Below, piece by piece: positions 36,086 to 45,098 of a DNA stretch of 64,000 nt. Each line of letters begins with the position of its first letter. The stretch's first letter is position 1. The notes below the pieces were generated by a model. That model made no database searches. It was not told the DNA's origin and was given only the letters and a program-made list of their open reading frames with translations. The position numbers were made by a program, and so were the translations under genes. Source of the stretch: JANOBD01 sp031411495 (lineage in GTDB: Bacteria > Planctomycetota > Phycisphaerae > Tepidisphaerales > Tepidisphaeraceae); assembly GCA_031411495.1 (NCBI GenBank), contig JANOBD010000071.1, positions 1-64,000 on the forward strand. The letters are read 5' to 3'.

Positions 36086-36982
36086 ATGAGTCAAACTGCA
36101 GCTGTTTCCGTCAATGAACGTGCCGCGGACGAGTTCTATCGTCGAGGCAAAGAAGCCGAAGTCGAAGGCAACGTCGAACGCGCCATCGATTTCTACGAGC
36201 GCGCGCTCGGAGAAAACCCCGACAACGAAGGCGTCTGCTTCCAACTCGCTCTGCTCTACGATCGCCGCGGCAAAGACAGCAAGGCGATCGAGCTCTACGA
36301 GCGCCTCTGCACCAGCGAGCCGGTTCACATCAACGCGCTGATGAACCTGGCGGTGTTGTACGAAGACAACAACTTCTACGACCAGGCCAAGCGCTGCCTC
36401 GATGCGGTTCTGGTGAGCAACCCGAACCACGAGCGCGCCCGCCTTTACCTGAAGGACGTCGTCTCGGCCCGTTCGATGTTCGTCGATGATTCGAACGTCG
36501 ATGCCGAGCGCAACGCCGCGATGGAAATCCCCATCACGGATTTTGAACTCAGTGTGAGGAGCCGAAACGCACTTAAGAAGATGAACGTCCGAACCCTCGG
36601 CGACCTCCTGAAGATCGGCGAGCAGGAATTGCTGGCGCACAAGAATTTTGGGGAAACGAGCCTCAACGAAATCAAGAGCCTGCTCGCCGCCCGCGGCCTG
36701 CGACTTGGCCAGTCGGCCGAGCCGACGATCACGGTCAAGCGACCGGTGAACGTGCCCGGTGATGTTCCCGAAGAGATCCTCAGCAAGAGCGTGAACGACG
36801 TCGAACTTTCCGTTCGCTCGCGCAAGGCGCTGCAGCGATTAAACATCGCCACCGTCGGCGAACTCGCCAGCCGCACCGAAGACGAACTCCTGGGCTGCAA
36901 GAACTTCGGCACAACCAGCCTCAACGAACTCAAGCAGGTTCTCGCCCAGTTCGGCGTGAACTTTCGCAAGCTGGACGAGTAA
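36086..36982 (+). CDS. TPR protein with two RNA-polymerase-alpha C-terminal-like domains
   Basis: 298 residues. TPR helices cover about residues 8-130 (AADEFYRRGKEAEVEGNVER, ALYDRRGKDSKAIELYERL and NNFYDQAKRCLDAVLVSNPN). Two copies of an alpha-CTD/helix-hairpin-helix fold follow: at about 151-205 (ELSVRSRNALKKMNVRTLGD, HKNFGETSLNEIKSLL) and at about 236-298 (ELSVRSRKALQRLNIATVGE, CKNFGTTSLNELKQVL). In RpoA this domain contacts UP-element DNA and activators; here it is detached from the polymerase body and duplicated. It may recruit or titrate transcription factors or DNA (inference). It has its own promoter and terminator. Confidence 0.87.
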   Translation: MSQTAAVSVNERAADEFYRRGKEAEVEGNVERAIDFYERALGENPDNEGVCFQLALLYDRRGKDSKAIELYERLCTSEPVHINALMNLAVLYEDNNFYDQAKRCLDAVLVSNPNHERARLYLKDVVSARSMFVDDSNVDAERNAAMEIPITDFELSVRSRNALKKMNVRTLGDLLKIGEQELLAHKNFGETSLNEIKSLLAARGLRLGQSAEPTITVKRPVNVPGDVPEEILSKSVNDVELSVRSRKALQRLNIATVGELASRTEDELLGCKNFGTTSLNELKQVLAQFGVNFRKLDE

Positions 36983-37461
36983 GCTCGAGTCGGCTTTATC
37001 GCAGTCAGTCAAGATCCGACGTGAAGCAGTTCACGTCGGATCTTTTATTTGCGGGAAAGCGCTACGCGATTCTGGCGGGCGGCAGGGTGGGGAGACCGAA
37101 CCAAGAGACGCGCGCCGCTACTCGAAAAAGGTTGGCCGGTTTCCATTGCTTCTCTCGGCCGAACGCCAGCGCGTTGCTTCCCATTCGTTCTGCCTGCCCC
37201 GCCGGCAGAACCCAATAATGCGGCGAACGGAACGGGAGTAGTGTACTCGCAATGGGAACACCGCCCACTGCAACACGCAATCCGTACTCCGACGGGCTGA
37301 TCATGTGGAGTGCTCCCGATAACACGGCTTTGGGAAATTGAACTTATTCGCTCGCTATGGTGGTCGATAATGATGAGGGTGAGATGGGATCGTCCGCGTC
37401 GTCGCTGATGACGCTTCGACGGTTTGACGATTTCGTGCACGGCAATGGCAAGATTGAACCG
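36983..37461. other. 479-bp intergenic region before the pseudopilin operon
   Basis: No gene is supported. It contains the terminator at 37011-37050 and, at 37187-37211, a second hairpin (GTTCTGCC/GGCAGAAC). The last 130 bp have lower GC content and should hold the promoter of the pilin operon; an in-frame upstream start at 37357 for the first pilin looks spurious because the prepilin leader would be 45 residues long. Confidence 0.5.
37011..37050 (+). terminator. intrinsic terminator of the TPR/alpha-CTD gene
   Basis: A perfect 15-bp inverted repeat, AAGATCCGACGTGAA at 37011-37025 and TTCACGTCGGATCTT at 37030-37044, encloses a four-base loop and runs into TTTTATTT. It lies 28 bp after the stop codon. 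Confidence 0.93.
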
Positions 37462-37926
37462 ATGAAGTGCCACTGCAGTCACAAAGCTTTCAGCCTGATC
37501 GAGCTCGTGATCGTGCTTGCGATCATGGGCGTCCTTGGCGCGATCGCCATCCCGCGCTACGGGAACGCCGTGGCGCGATCTCGTGTTGACGCGGCCGCCA
37601 AGCGGGTCGCCGCCGACCTGGCCTATGCAGCGGCCTCCGCCCGACAGTCGGGCAAGCCGGTCACCGTCTCGTTTTCCACGGCCAGCGGCACGTATTCCCT
37701 TGCCGGTGCGGAGGATCTATTCCATCGCTCTGGCACCTACACCGTCGATCTCTCGAGGTCGCCGTACCTGTCGAGCATCAGCTCGGCAGCGTTCGGTGCC
37801 GCGTCACAGGTGACGTATTCGATTTACGGCGCCCCGGGCGCCGACGGTCAAGTGGTCGTGCGCGTCGGCACGCTCACCCGAACCATCACGCTCGCCGCCG
37901 ACAGTGGGAAGATCACCGTCCAGTAA
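37462..37926 (+). CDS. type II secretion/type IV pilus pseudopilin (GspH-like)
   Basis: 154 residues from ATG 37462 (MKCHCSHKAFSLIELVIVLA). The short basic leader ending in A|FSLIE is a class III prepilin peptidase site, followed by the hydrophobic N-terminal helix AIMGVLGAIAIPRYG. The globular part contains an AAKRVAADLAYAAASARQSG segment typical of GspH/FimT minor pseudopilins. First gene of a four-gene operon; the next starts 8 bp after the stop. Confidence 0.88.
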   Translation: MKCHCSHKAFSLIELVIVLAIMGVLGAIAIPRYGNAVARSRVDAAAKRVAADLAYAAASARQSGKPVTVSFSTASGTYSLAGAEDLFHRSGTYTVDLSRSPYLSSISSAAFGAASQVTYSIYGAPGADGQVVVRVGTLTRTITLAADSGKITVQ

Positions 37927-37934
37927 GCGGTCTG

Positions 37935-38996
37935 GTGAACTCGATCAGGGTACTGACCTTGCCAAGCCCGATGTGCTGCCTCCCGCGTCATCCTCGCAGT
38001 CTCTCGCCTGCCTCGCGCGGCGCGCCCTCCCGTGCGGGTCTCGCCGATACGCGGTCACGGCGCGGGTTCACGCTTGTCGAGGCGGTGGTGAGCACCTTGA
38101 TCATCTCGATTCTCCTCGCCGCCGTCGGCTCGGCGATGCGGATCATGCTCCTCACCACGAGCGTTTCCTCCCCGACCTCTCCCGTCACTCAGACCATCAC
38201 CGCCCGCGCGTCCGCCGACCGGATAATGGACGATCTGAAAATCGCACTCTCGGTCCCGGAAGTCACGACCACCGCGATCACACTCACGGTTCCGGATCGC
38301 GACGGTGATCTGGTACCCGAGACCATCCGATATGCGTGGTCGGGCACAAACGGGGCGCCGCTCACCCGTGCCTACAACGGCGGGACCGCCACGCCGATCG
38401 TCGACAACGTGAATACCTTCAGCTTCGAGGCGCTCTACAAGACCGTCGGCCCCGTGATCCTGCCGCCGGTTGAGAGTTCCGAACAGGTGCTCTCGAGCTA
38501 CTCGTCGACAGCCACGGCTGCATACAGCGTGCTGGCAACCGCCTGGCCGGCAGAGTGGTTCGCGCCTTCGTTCCCCGCAAACACGTTGCATTGGAAGATC
38601 ACACGCGTGAAAGTCAGGCTGATGCGCGCCGGCACCAAGGCGGGCATCTTCACGGTCGGCATTTACGCGGTGGACAACGGAAAGAAGCCAACCGGCACCG
38701 CGCTGGCGAGCGGTACCGTCGACATCTCCACCGTTTCGTCTTCCGCGGGCGGCCAGTGGGTCGATGTGGTCTTCTCCAGCCCGCTGGCGGGAATCGCCCC
38801 GTCGAGCAAATTGGCAATCGTCGTGTCGACGACGGTCTCCCCATCCGCGGGAAGCACGATCCACGACAACGGCCCGCCTGCGATGACGAACATGGGTTAC
38901 ACCACCAGCAGCGATGGCGGCGCGTCGTGGGCCTCCCCGGTTACGTCGAAAGCGATGCAGTACTTCATCTACGGGACGTATACCACCCAACCATGA
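37935..38996 (+). CDS. prepilin-type protein with a large C-terminal domain
   Basis: 353 residues from a GTG at 37935; ATG 37971 is the alternative. The N-terminal signal is RSRRGFTLVEAVVSTLIISI with cleavage before F. The pilin part is followed by a domain from about residue 180 that includes VKVRLMRAGTKAGIFTVGIY and GSTIHDNGPPAMTNMGYTTS, a lectin- or jelly-roll-like stretch typical of secreted planctomycete proteins (inference from style). The leader is unusually long and Arg-rich. The TGA overlaps the next ATG by 4 bp (38993-38996). Confidence 0.8.
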   Translation: MNSIRVLTLPSPMCCLPRHPRSLSPASRGAPSRAGLADTRSRRGFTLVEAVVSTLIISILLAAVGSAMRIMLLTTSVSSPTSPVTQTITARASADRIMDDLKIALSVPEVTTTAITLTVPDRDGDLVPETIRYAWSGTNGAPLTRAYNGGTATPIVDNVNTFSFEALYKTVGPVILPPVESSEQVLSSYSSTATAAYSVLATAWPAEWFAPSFPANTLHWKITRVKVRLMRAGTKAGIFTVGIYAVDNGKKPTGTALASGTVDISTVSSSAGGQWVDVVFSSPLAGIAPSSKLAIVVSTTVSPSAGSTIHDNGPPAMTNMGYTTSSDGGASWASPVTSKAMQYFIYGTYTTQP

Positions 38997-39616
38997 GCAG
39001 ATGCCGCACATCCTCGCGACGCCGCCGCGGCCTGACGCTGGTCGAGTGCGTCCTCTCGGTCGTCATCGTTTCGGTGATGGTTGTCGCGGCGCTGCGCGCC
39101 ACCGGGTCGGTCGCGCGAACCATGGTAGTCCAGCAGAACCGCTCACAGGCGATGGCGCTGGCCAGACAGCTCATGTCCGAGATCGCGCAACAGGCATATG
39201 TCGATCCGGGAAGTACACCCGTGTTTGGGCCCGAAGCTGGCGAATCCCGCCCGACATTTGACGATGTTGATGACTACAACGGCCTGTACGATTCTCCACC
39301 CAAGAGCCGCTCGAATGCGGCGCTGGTCGGGTTTTCCACCTGGCGATGGCAGGCGACCGTCGAATACATCGACGCGACGACGTTTCTCCCCGTTCCCGCC
39401 GTCGATACGGGCATCAAGCGGATCACCATTACCGTCACCGATCCGACGAATAAGGTTCTCACCTTGCGCGGTCTGCGGACCTCCGCCAGCGCGTATGAAA
39501 AGACGTACGCCGGACAAAGCACCTACCTCTCCTGGGGCACGGTGACGCTCCAGGTTGGCAGTGATTCCAAGGCGAAGGTCGTGGCAGGCGTGAACCCGGT
39601 AAACCAGATTCCATGA
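38993..39616 (+). CDS. prepilin-type minor pseudopilin (GspI/PilV-like)
   Basis: 207 residues from the ATG at 38993. The signal is SSRRRRGLTLVECVLSVVIV: five basic residues, cleavage before L, and the conserved Glu at +5. The stretch QAMALARQLMSEIAQQAY after the helix is the GspI/PilV-type 'A..LA..L..E' pattern. It is coupled by ATGA overlaps to both neighbours (38993-38996 and 39613-39616). Confidence 0.82.
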   Translation: MSRCRTSSRRRRGLTLVECVLSVVIVSVMVVAALRATGSVARTMVVQQNRSQAMALARQLMSEIAQQAYVDPGSTPVFGPEAGESRPTFDDVDDYNGLYDSPPKSRSNAALVGFSTWRWQATVEYIDATTFLPVPAVDTGIKRITITVTDPTNKVLTLRGLRTSASAYEKTYAGQSTYLSWGTVTLQVGSDSKAKVVAGVNPVNQIP

Positions 39617-40914
39617 GCACTGACGTTCCAGTTTCATCCGCCTTTCGCATCCGCGCCCGCCGAGGATCGATTTATCTGCTGGTACTGTCGGCGGGGCTGC
39701 TGCTGGCGGTTGCCGGAATGTCGGTGTTGATCACCACGCAACTGGCGACCCGGAGCGCGGCGGGCAACGATGATGTTGCCGAGGCTGCAGTGCTCGCCGA
39801 AAGCGCCGTTGAGTTGGGCCTGGCAAAGATGAAAGCCAATCCCGCCTGGCGCACGACCTACACCAACAACGTTGCGACGACGCCGATCGCCCTCGGACGC
39901 GGAACCATTTCATTCAAACTCGTGGACGAATCCGACGGCAACCTTTCTAACAACGCCACAGACCCCGTGCGCGTCTACGGCATCGGCAAGGTCGGCAAGA
40001 CGACCCGCGTCTACAGCATGATGATCGGGCCGGTCGGTATTTCCGGCCTCAGCACCGCGATGTGCTTTGGCGGCACGGTCACGCTGGGCGCGGTGTCCAT
40101 CTACGGCTCGGCGACGATCAGCTCCAACGCCTCCATCAACTGCACGGGGACCACGCTCAACGCCACCAATCTCGAAGCCGCCGTGTCCGTCACGACCGTC
40201 ACCTGCACCGGCACCGGCACGCGAAAGTTCCCCGTCGTGGCCAAGGAATTGCCAAACGCCGCCACCGTCTTCGATTACTATGTGGCCAACGGAACCCGGA
40301 TGTCGGGAATCCCGGTCAGCTTGGGCGTCCTGCAGATCACCAACGTCCTGATCAGCCCGACCAATAACCCGTTCGGCGGGGGGACGAATCCCAACGGCAT
40401 CTACTATGTTGACTGCGGCGGATCCGCGGTCCAGATCTCGGCGGTGCGGATCGTGGGCACGATGGTCTTCCGCAACTGTGGCGGCGTGACCATTCAGACC
40501 AAGATGAACCTCGAACCTGCCAAGCGCGGCTATCCTGTCCTGATGGTGGAGGGAAATCTCACCTGGAAAACCAACTCAACCGTCCTGAGCGACAACGCCA
40601 CCACGCCGATCAATTTCAACCCGCCCGGCGTACCCTATCCGTACAACTTCGGGCTCGGCGGGGGAACCAGCAACTCCACCTACACCGACAGCTATCCCAC
40701 CCGTATCACCGGCATCGTCTACGCGAGCGGGACGATCGACGGAAACTCCAACGCCGTCTTCACGGGCTGCATCATTACACCCGGCGGCTGGGCCCCCAGC
40801 GGCTCGTTCGATCTGACCTACGACCCAGTCTACTACCAGAACCCGCCCCCCGGTTTTCTCAGCACGACGCTCGCGCCCATCGGCGGCACGTGGCGATGGG
40901 AAGCGGCCCCGTGA
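39613..40914 (+). CDS. PilX-like pilus assembly protein
   Basis: 433 residues, ATG 39613. A basic start (RIRARRGSIYLLVLSAGLLL) leads into one N-terminal TM without a prepilin Glu+5, as in PilX/GspK-type tip proteins. The rest is Thr/Asn/Ser-rich and beta-type (CFGGTVTLGAVSIYGSATIS, NGIYYVDCGGSAVQISAVRI) and looks like a right-handed beta-helix. Last gene of the pseudopilin operon. No secretin, ATPase or prepilin peptidase is encoded here, so these minor pilins depend on core components elsewhere. Confidence 0.8.
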   Translation: MSTDVPVSSAFRIRARRGSIYLLVLSAGLLLAVAGMSVLITTQLATRSAAGNDDVAEAAVLAESAVELGLAKMKANPAWRTTYTNNVATTPIALGRGTISFKLVDESDGNLSNNATDPVRVYGIGKVGKTTRVYSMMIGPVGISGLSTAMCFGGTVTLGAVSIYGSATISSNASINCTGTTLNATNLEAAVSVTTVTCTGTGTRKFPVVAKELPNAATVFDYYVANGTRMSGIPVSLGVLQITNVLISPTNNPFGGGTNPNGIYYVDCGGSAVQISAVRIVGTMVFRNCGGVTIQTKMNLEPAKRGYPVLMVEGNLTWKTNSTVLSDNATTPINFNPPGVPYPYNFGLGGGTSNSTYTDSYPTRITGIVYASGTIDGNSNAVFTGCIITPGGWAPSGSFDLTYDPVYYQNPPPGFLSTTLAPIGGTWRWEAAP

Positions 40915-41307
40915 CCCAGACACGGCAGGAGAGCGATCGCCCGGCAGTGCTCGGTGCCAGGCAGCACCGTCTCAACACAAGAGAAACAGCGGCAGGTGAC
41001 AGTCATACCGATGCGCCGATTTTCGAATCTCCCATATGCCGGCGACTGCGCGAGCGTTTCAGATGAACGATCGGCGGTCCATGGTCGGCACAGCGCGGCT
41101 CCCGCCTGGAGCACCTGAGCGCATTTGTCGGAGCCGCGCGATTGGCCGCAACGTGCTGTTCCCGATGGGCATGAAGTCTTCCATCAATCCGCGAGCTGAT
41201 GCATACAGATCGCCCGGCGGACGCGACCCGCGTGTTTGTGTAGAATCACTCCTGTTACTAATGTTTTCGGTCTCAGTTGCAGAATGAACAGTCCGATTGG
41301 AGCTTCG
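40915..41307. other. 393-bp intergenic region
   Basis: No gene is supported. A short hairpin (CGGTGC 40952-40957, GCACCG 40964-40969) lies after the pilin operon and may mark its end. TAGAAT near 41240 could be the -10 of the next operon, but I see no convincing -35. Confidence 0.4.
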
Positions 41308-42216
41308 ATGAAAGCGCATTGGCGCGGCGTATTTCCTGCCGCTTGTACGCAATTCAAATCCGACCAGTCGCTCGACGTTCCGGCGACCTTGTCCCACCTC
41401 GACGCGATGATCGACGCCGGCATTCACGGACTGGTGATGCTCGGCACCGTCGGCGAGAACTGCTCACTCGAATACGCCGAAAAGCTGAGCGTGCTCTCCG
41501 CTGCCGTGAAACAGGTCGCCGGGCGCGTTCCGGTTCTGAGCGGCGTGGCCGAGTACACGACCGCGCTGGGCGCGCGCTTCGCGCAGGACGCTCAGAAAGT
41601 CGGTGTCGATGGACTGATGGTCCTCCCGGCAATGGTTTATCCTGCCGACGCTCGTGAGACGGTCGAGCACTTCAAAACGATCGCGCGCGCCACATCGCTG
41701 CCGATCATGATCTACAACAATCCGGTGTCGTACAAAGTCGACATCCTTCCCGAGACGTTCGCCGAGTTCGTCGATGTGAAGAACATCGTCGCGATCAAGG
41801 AATCTTCCGAGAACCCGCGGCGAATCACCGACATCCGCAATGCCGTGAAGGATCGGTTTATCCTCTTCTGCGGCGTCGACGACCTGGTGATGGAGAGTTA
41901 CATCCTGGGGGCGCAAGGCTGGGTTTCCGGCCTAGTGAACGCGTTTCCGGCCGAGAATCGATTGCTCTGGGATCTTCTCGAAGCCGGCAGGTTCGAAGAA
42001 GCCCGAAACGTCTACGCGTGGTACACGCCGCTGCTGCACCTCGACACGCACCCGAAATTGGTTCAATACATCAAGCTCGCCGCCGCCGAGTGTGGGTTCG
42101 GAAGCGAGACGACCCGCGCGCCGCGGCTGAAACTCGTCGGCGAGGAGCGCGAGCGGATCCTGGAAATCATTCGCAAGGGAATCGCCGGGCGTCCTGCCGC
42201 GAAACATAACACCTGA
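41308..42216 (+). CDS. dihydrodipicolinate synthase (DapA) family aldolase/dehydratase
   Basis: 302 residues from the ATG at 41308, preceded by GGAG; upstream in-frame starts lack this. The TIM-barrel family signature GLVMLGTVGENCSLEYAEKL and the Schiff-base Lys in NIVAIKESSENPRR are present, as is the catalytic Tyr in IMIYNNPVSYK. The family cleaves or dehydrates 2-oxo acids. Because a hydroxyproline epimerase follows 160 bp downstream, a 4-hydroxy-pyrroline-carboxylate deaminase or related role in hydroxyproline use is the best guess, not lysine synthesis. Confidence 0.85.
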   Translation: MKAHWRGVFPAACTQFKSDQSLDVPATLSHLDAMIDAGIHGLVMLGTVGENCSLEYAEKLSVLSAAVKQVAGRVPVLSGVAEYTTALGARFAQDAQKVGVDGLMVLPAMVYPADARETVEHFKTIARATSLPIMIYNNPVSYKVDILPETFAEFVDVKNIVAIKESSENPRRITDIRNAVKDRFILFCGVDDLVMESYILGAQGWVSGLVNAFPAENRLLWDLLEAGRFEEARNVYAWYTPLLHLDTHPKLVQYIKLAAAECGFGSETTRAPRLKLVGEERERILEIIRKGIAGRPAAKHNT

Positions 42217-42376
42217 TGAGAAGGCGGGTTTTTACGGACTCATGAGACGAGACGCTCCCCCAGTTCCGCGTGAAGCAAACGGGTGTTCGATCAAGGCTCA
42301 TCGCGGAAGAGCGGAAGCGGATTGACGCCGCGGCTTGTCCAACGGCACCTGTGAACCGAGTCGCTGGAAGGAACGT

Positions 42377-43324
42377 ATGCCTTTGTGCAAGAGAATCCAG
42401 ATCATCGACAGCCATACCGGCGGCGAACCGACGCGGGTGGTCGTGGACGGCGGCCCCGACCTCGGCGACGGCGACCTTGCCGTTCGTCGCGAGCGTTTTG
42501 CCAAGCAGCACGACTCGTTCCGGTCGTCGGTCGTCAACGAGCCGCGCGGTTCGGACATCATGGTCGGAGCGATCCTCGTGCCGCCGACCGATCCGCAATG
42601 TGTCAGTGGCGTGATTTTCTTCAACAACGTCGGCTACCTGGGCATGTGCGGGCACGGAACCATCGGCGTCGCGGTGACACTGGGCCATCTCGGTCGCATC
42701 AGCGCCGGCCGACACCGGCTGGAAACACCGGTTGGCATCGTCACCTTCATCTACGACGGCGCGAACAGCGTTACGGTCGAAAACGTCCCCTCCTATCGCT
42801 TCGCAAAAGATGTCGCAGTCGATGTCGCGGGTTACGGCCTGTTCTCTGGCGATATCGCGTGGGGTGGAAACTGGTTTTATCTCGTGCACGATCACCGTGA
42901 AACGCTGGTGATGCGCAACGTCGAACGGCTGACCGACGTGTGCTGGAAGATTCGTCAGGCGCTCGCCGCACAGAGGATTATGGGAAAAGACGGCGCAGAA
43001 ATCGACCATATCGAACTGTTCGGCAGCCCGCTCGACCCCGTGAATCAGTCGCGCAACTTCGTCCTCTGCCCGGGCAAAGCATACGACCGCTCGCCATGCG
43101 GAACCGGAACCTCGGCTAAACTCGCGTGCCTGTATGCCGACGGCAAGTTCGGGACGAATGACCTTTGGCGGCAGGAGTCTATCCTCGGATCGGTCTTCGA
43201 AGGGTCGATCCATGTCGTCGACGAGTTCGTCTACCCGCGTATCCGCGGAACCGCATTTGTGATCGCGGAAGCCGCTCTGCTCATTGATCCCGAAGACTCG
43301 CTCGGCGGCGGCATTCGCGGATGA
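42377..43324 (+). CDS. 4-hydroxyproline epimerase / proline racemase family
   Basis: 315 residues from ATG 42377 behind GGAAGGA. Starts MPLCKRIQIIDSHTGGEPTR, the family opening. Both catalytic cysteines are visible: NNVGYLGMCGHGTIGVAVT and YDRSPCGTGTSAKLACLYAD, which fits the two-base 1,1-proton-transfer mechanism of epimerases; trans-3-hydroxyproline dehydratases carry Thr at the second site. With the upstream DapA-family gene this suggests use of 4-hydroxy-L-proline, for instance from collagen-like or plant wall protein. No dehydrogenase for the later steps is in the window. Confidence 0.9.
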   Translation: MPLCKRIQIIDSHTGGEPTRVVVDGGPDLGDGDLAVRRERFAKQHDSFRSSVVNEPRGSDIMVGAILVPPTDPQCVSGVIFFNNVGYLGMCGHGTIGVAVTLGHLGRISAGRHRLETPVGIVTFIYDGANSVTVENVPSYRFAKDVAVDVAGYGLFSGDIAWGGNWFYLVHDHRETLVMRNVERLTDVCWKIRQALAAQRIMGKDGAEIDHIELFGSPLDPVNQSRNFVLCPGKAYDRSPCGTGTSAKLACLYADGKFGTNDLWRQESILGSVFEGSIHVVDEFVYPRIRGTAFVIAEAALLIDPEDSLGGGIRG

Positions 43325-43519
43325 CCGCGTGAAAAACCTGCCGCGCAGTTCTTCACGCCGCGGAGGCAAACCAGCGTCGCAGGAGCAATCGCCGTTGGAT
43401 ACACCATTGGCGTCGCTGACGCGCGCGGACGCCGTCCATGACACAAGTCCAAAACAAGGAACCGACCAAACATCAGGCGTTGGCCGGTTCGTTGTTCACT
43501 GCATAGAAGCAGATTTACG

Positions 43520-43606
43520 CGGAGAAGGGGAGATTCGAACTCCCGTAGCCATTGCTGGCTAACCGGTTTTCGAAACCGGCGCATTCAACCACTCTGCCAC
43601 CTCTCC
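43520..43606 (-). tRNA. tRNA-Ser (anticodon CGA)
   Basis: The minus strand from 43606 reads GGAGAGGTGGCAGAGTGG..., with a 7-bp acceptor stem pairing to CTTCTCC (one G-T), a D arm, the anticodon arm CCGGT-TTCGAAA-ACCGG giving anticodon CGA, a long class II variable arm (TTAGCCAGCAATGGCTAC) and the T arm GGGAG-TTCGAAT-CTCCC. Discriminator G is at 43520; CCA is not encoded. The 5' half is also the 3' end of the integrase reading frame, marking it as an integration site. Confidence 0.95.
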
Positions 43607-45098
43607 GGAGGGATCTAAGACCATAGCCGATTCCTCAGAAAAGGTCAAAACGCTCGGTTTCTCTGGCGATTTTTGAGCGGCTGCTCCTTCCGAGTCCGCT
43701 GAAGTCCGGGCAATGGGGAGTCCGCCAGAGTGCACCGAAATCCGCTCCGTTCCGTCGATTTGGGGCAAGCTGAGGGGCAAGCTTTCTGGCAACATATCGA
43801 CATTCCCGGCCTCGGCTGTGGTGATCGCAGGCCGTCGAAGTTGAGGCCCGTTGTTCACCAGAGCACGATGGTCGTTCTTGAAACTGCGGGAGTAGCGATC
43901 CACCAGCGCGAGGCTGCCCAGTCCCATCAGTTCCTGCGCGTCGCGCGGCCCGGCATTGTGGTGCTTGAAGAGCCACACGCCGCGCGTGTGGCGAAGCGAA
44001 TGGAAGTCGACGAATTGGCCCTCGCTGTCCTGATACTTCAGGAAATCGCTGGCCACGCGTCGCGCACGCTCGTCAGGTGTGACTTCCGTTCAGCCACTGG
44101 TCCCGCGCGCCTTTGAGGTCGCTCTTCACCATCTTCGACGCGTGGCCGCGTGTCGGGAGCGTGAAGACCTTGTCTGCGGGCGATCGTCCCTCAATCAGTG
44201 GCTTCAGAAGCGACCAAAGTTCGTCACCGAGCGGAATCCATCGATCGGCGCCGTACTTGATCCGATTTCGCTTCGGCACAAAGACGGCCGGCTTCCCCTT
44301 TTGCATCTCAACGCGTTTGACCGTCAGCCGCTCGATCGCGCCGAGGCGTAATCCGGTTTCGACGGCAAAGGTGTAGATGAGCGCCCGGTGCGGGGCCGGA
44401 ATGCAACTGACCGTCGGCGCATGTTCGAGGTACGCGATCAAAACATGGAACTCTTCGATCTCCAGGCCCCGGCGCGCGTGTTTGAGCGCGTTGCCATCGT
44501 CGAGCTTTTTCATTCCCACCAGCGGCGATGCCAAGGCAAGTTTCTTTTCGTCCACAATCCATTTGCAGAACTGCTTGATCGCTTGGAGATAGTGATTCGA
44601 TGTGGCGACGCTCATCGGCCGCTTCTCCGCTTTCCGATAGTCCGTCAACTGTGCGCGAACAGCATCGGGGCGGATGTCCTGCCAGCGATGCATGCCGGCG
44701 TCGCGCAGCAACTGACGAACACGAGTCGACTTCAGGTTGACATACTCGACGTCAACGCCCGTGTCGGCCAATGACTTTTCCCACAGGTCGACGAGTTCAT
44801 CCAGCGATTGAACTCCACTCATCGCCCCTGGGTCGACGATGTGCCATTCCGACAGCTTGTCGCGAATGCGCGGAAGCGTGTTCTCGACGAATCGGCGCAG
44901 ATCGGGTGGAAGCATTTCACCGCTGGCTCGGATGCTCACCATTCGTTCGATCGCACGCGCCGCCTCAAGGGAGTTCTTCTGGTCATCAAAGAGCGGGATG
45001 CGCCGTCGAATGCCGCAGTGATCGTAGAAGTCGCCGTAGAGCTTGCCGGCCACTCGGCTTTCGCCGTTCTTGGTGTAGTGCGCTTTGCGGATTTTCAT
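43559..45098 (-). pseudogene. tyrosine recombinase/integrase, split by a +1 frameshift
   Basis: Starts at ATG 45098 (ATGA overlap with the upstream gene). The first frame runs to 44073 and contains an N-terminal SAM-like region and the catalytic Arg in FAVETGLRLGAIERL. Near 44075 the frame shifts by one base: the continuation TPDERARRVASDFLKYQDSE lies in the frame 43559-44056, with the HxxR box FHSLRHTRGVWL and the Tyr nucleophile in ALVDRYSRSF. The usual GHxS is GLGS here, so one catalytic His is also lost. The C-terminal end EVAEWLNAPVSKTG is encoded by the tRNA-Ser gene itself. A sequencing error could explain the shift but not the missing His. Confidence 0.85.

Noticed and set aside
43439..43507. 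22-residue plus-strand frame between the epimerase and tRNA-Ser
   Set aside because: Too short, with no ribosome site or recognisable feature.
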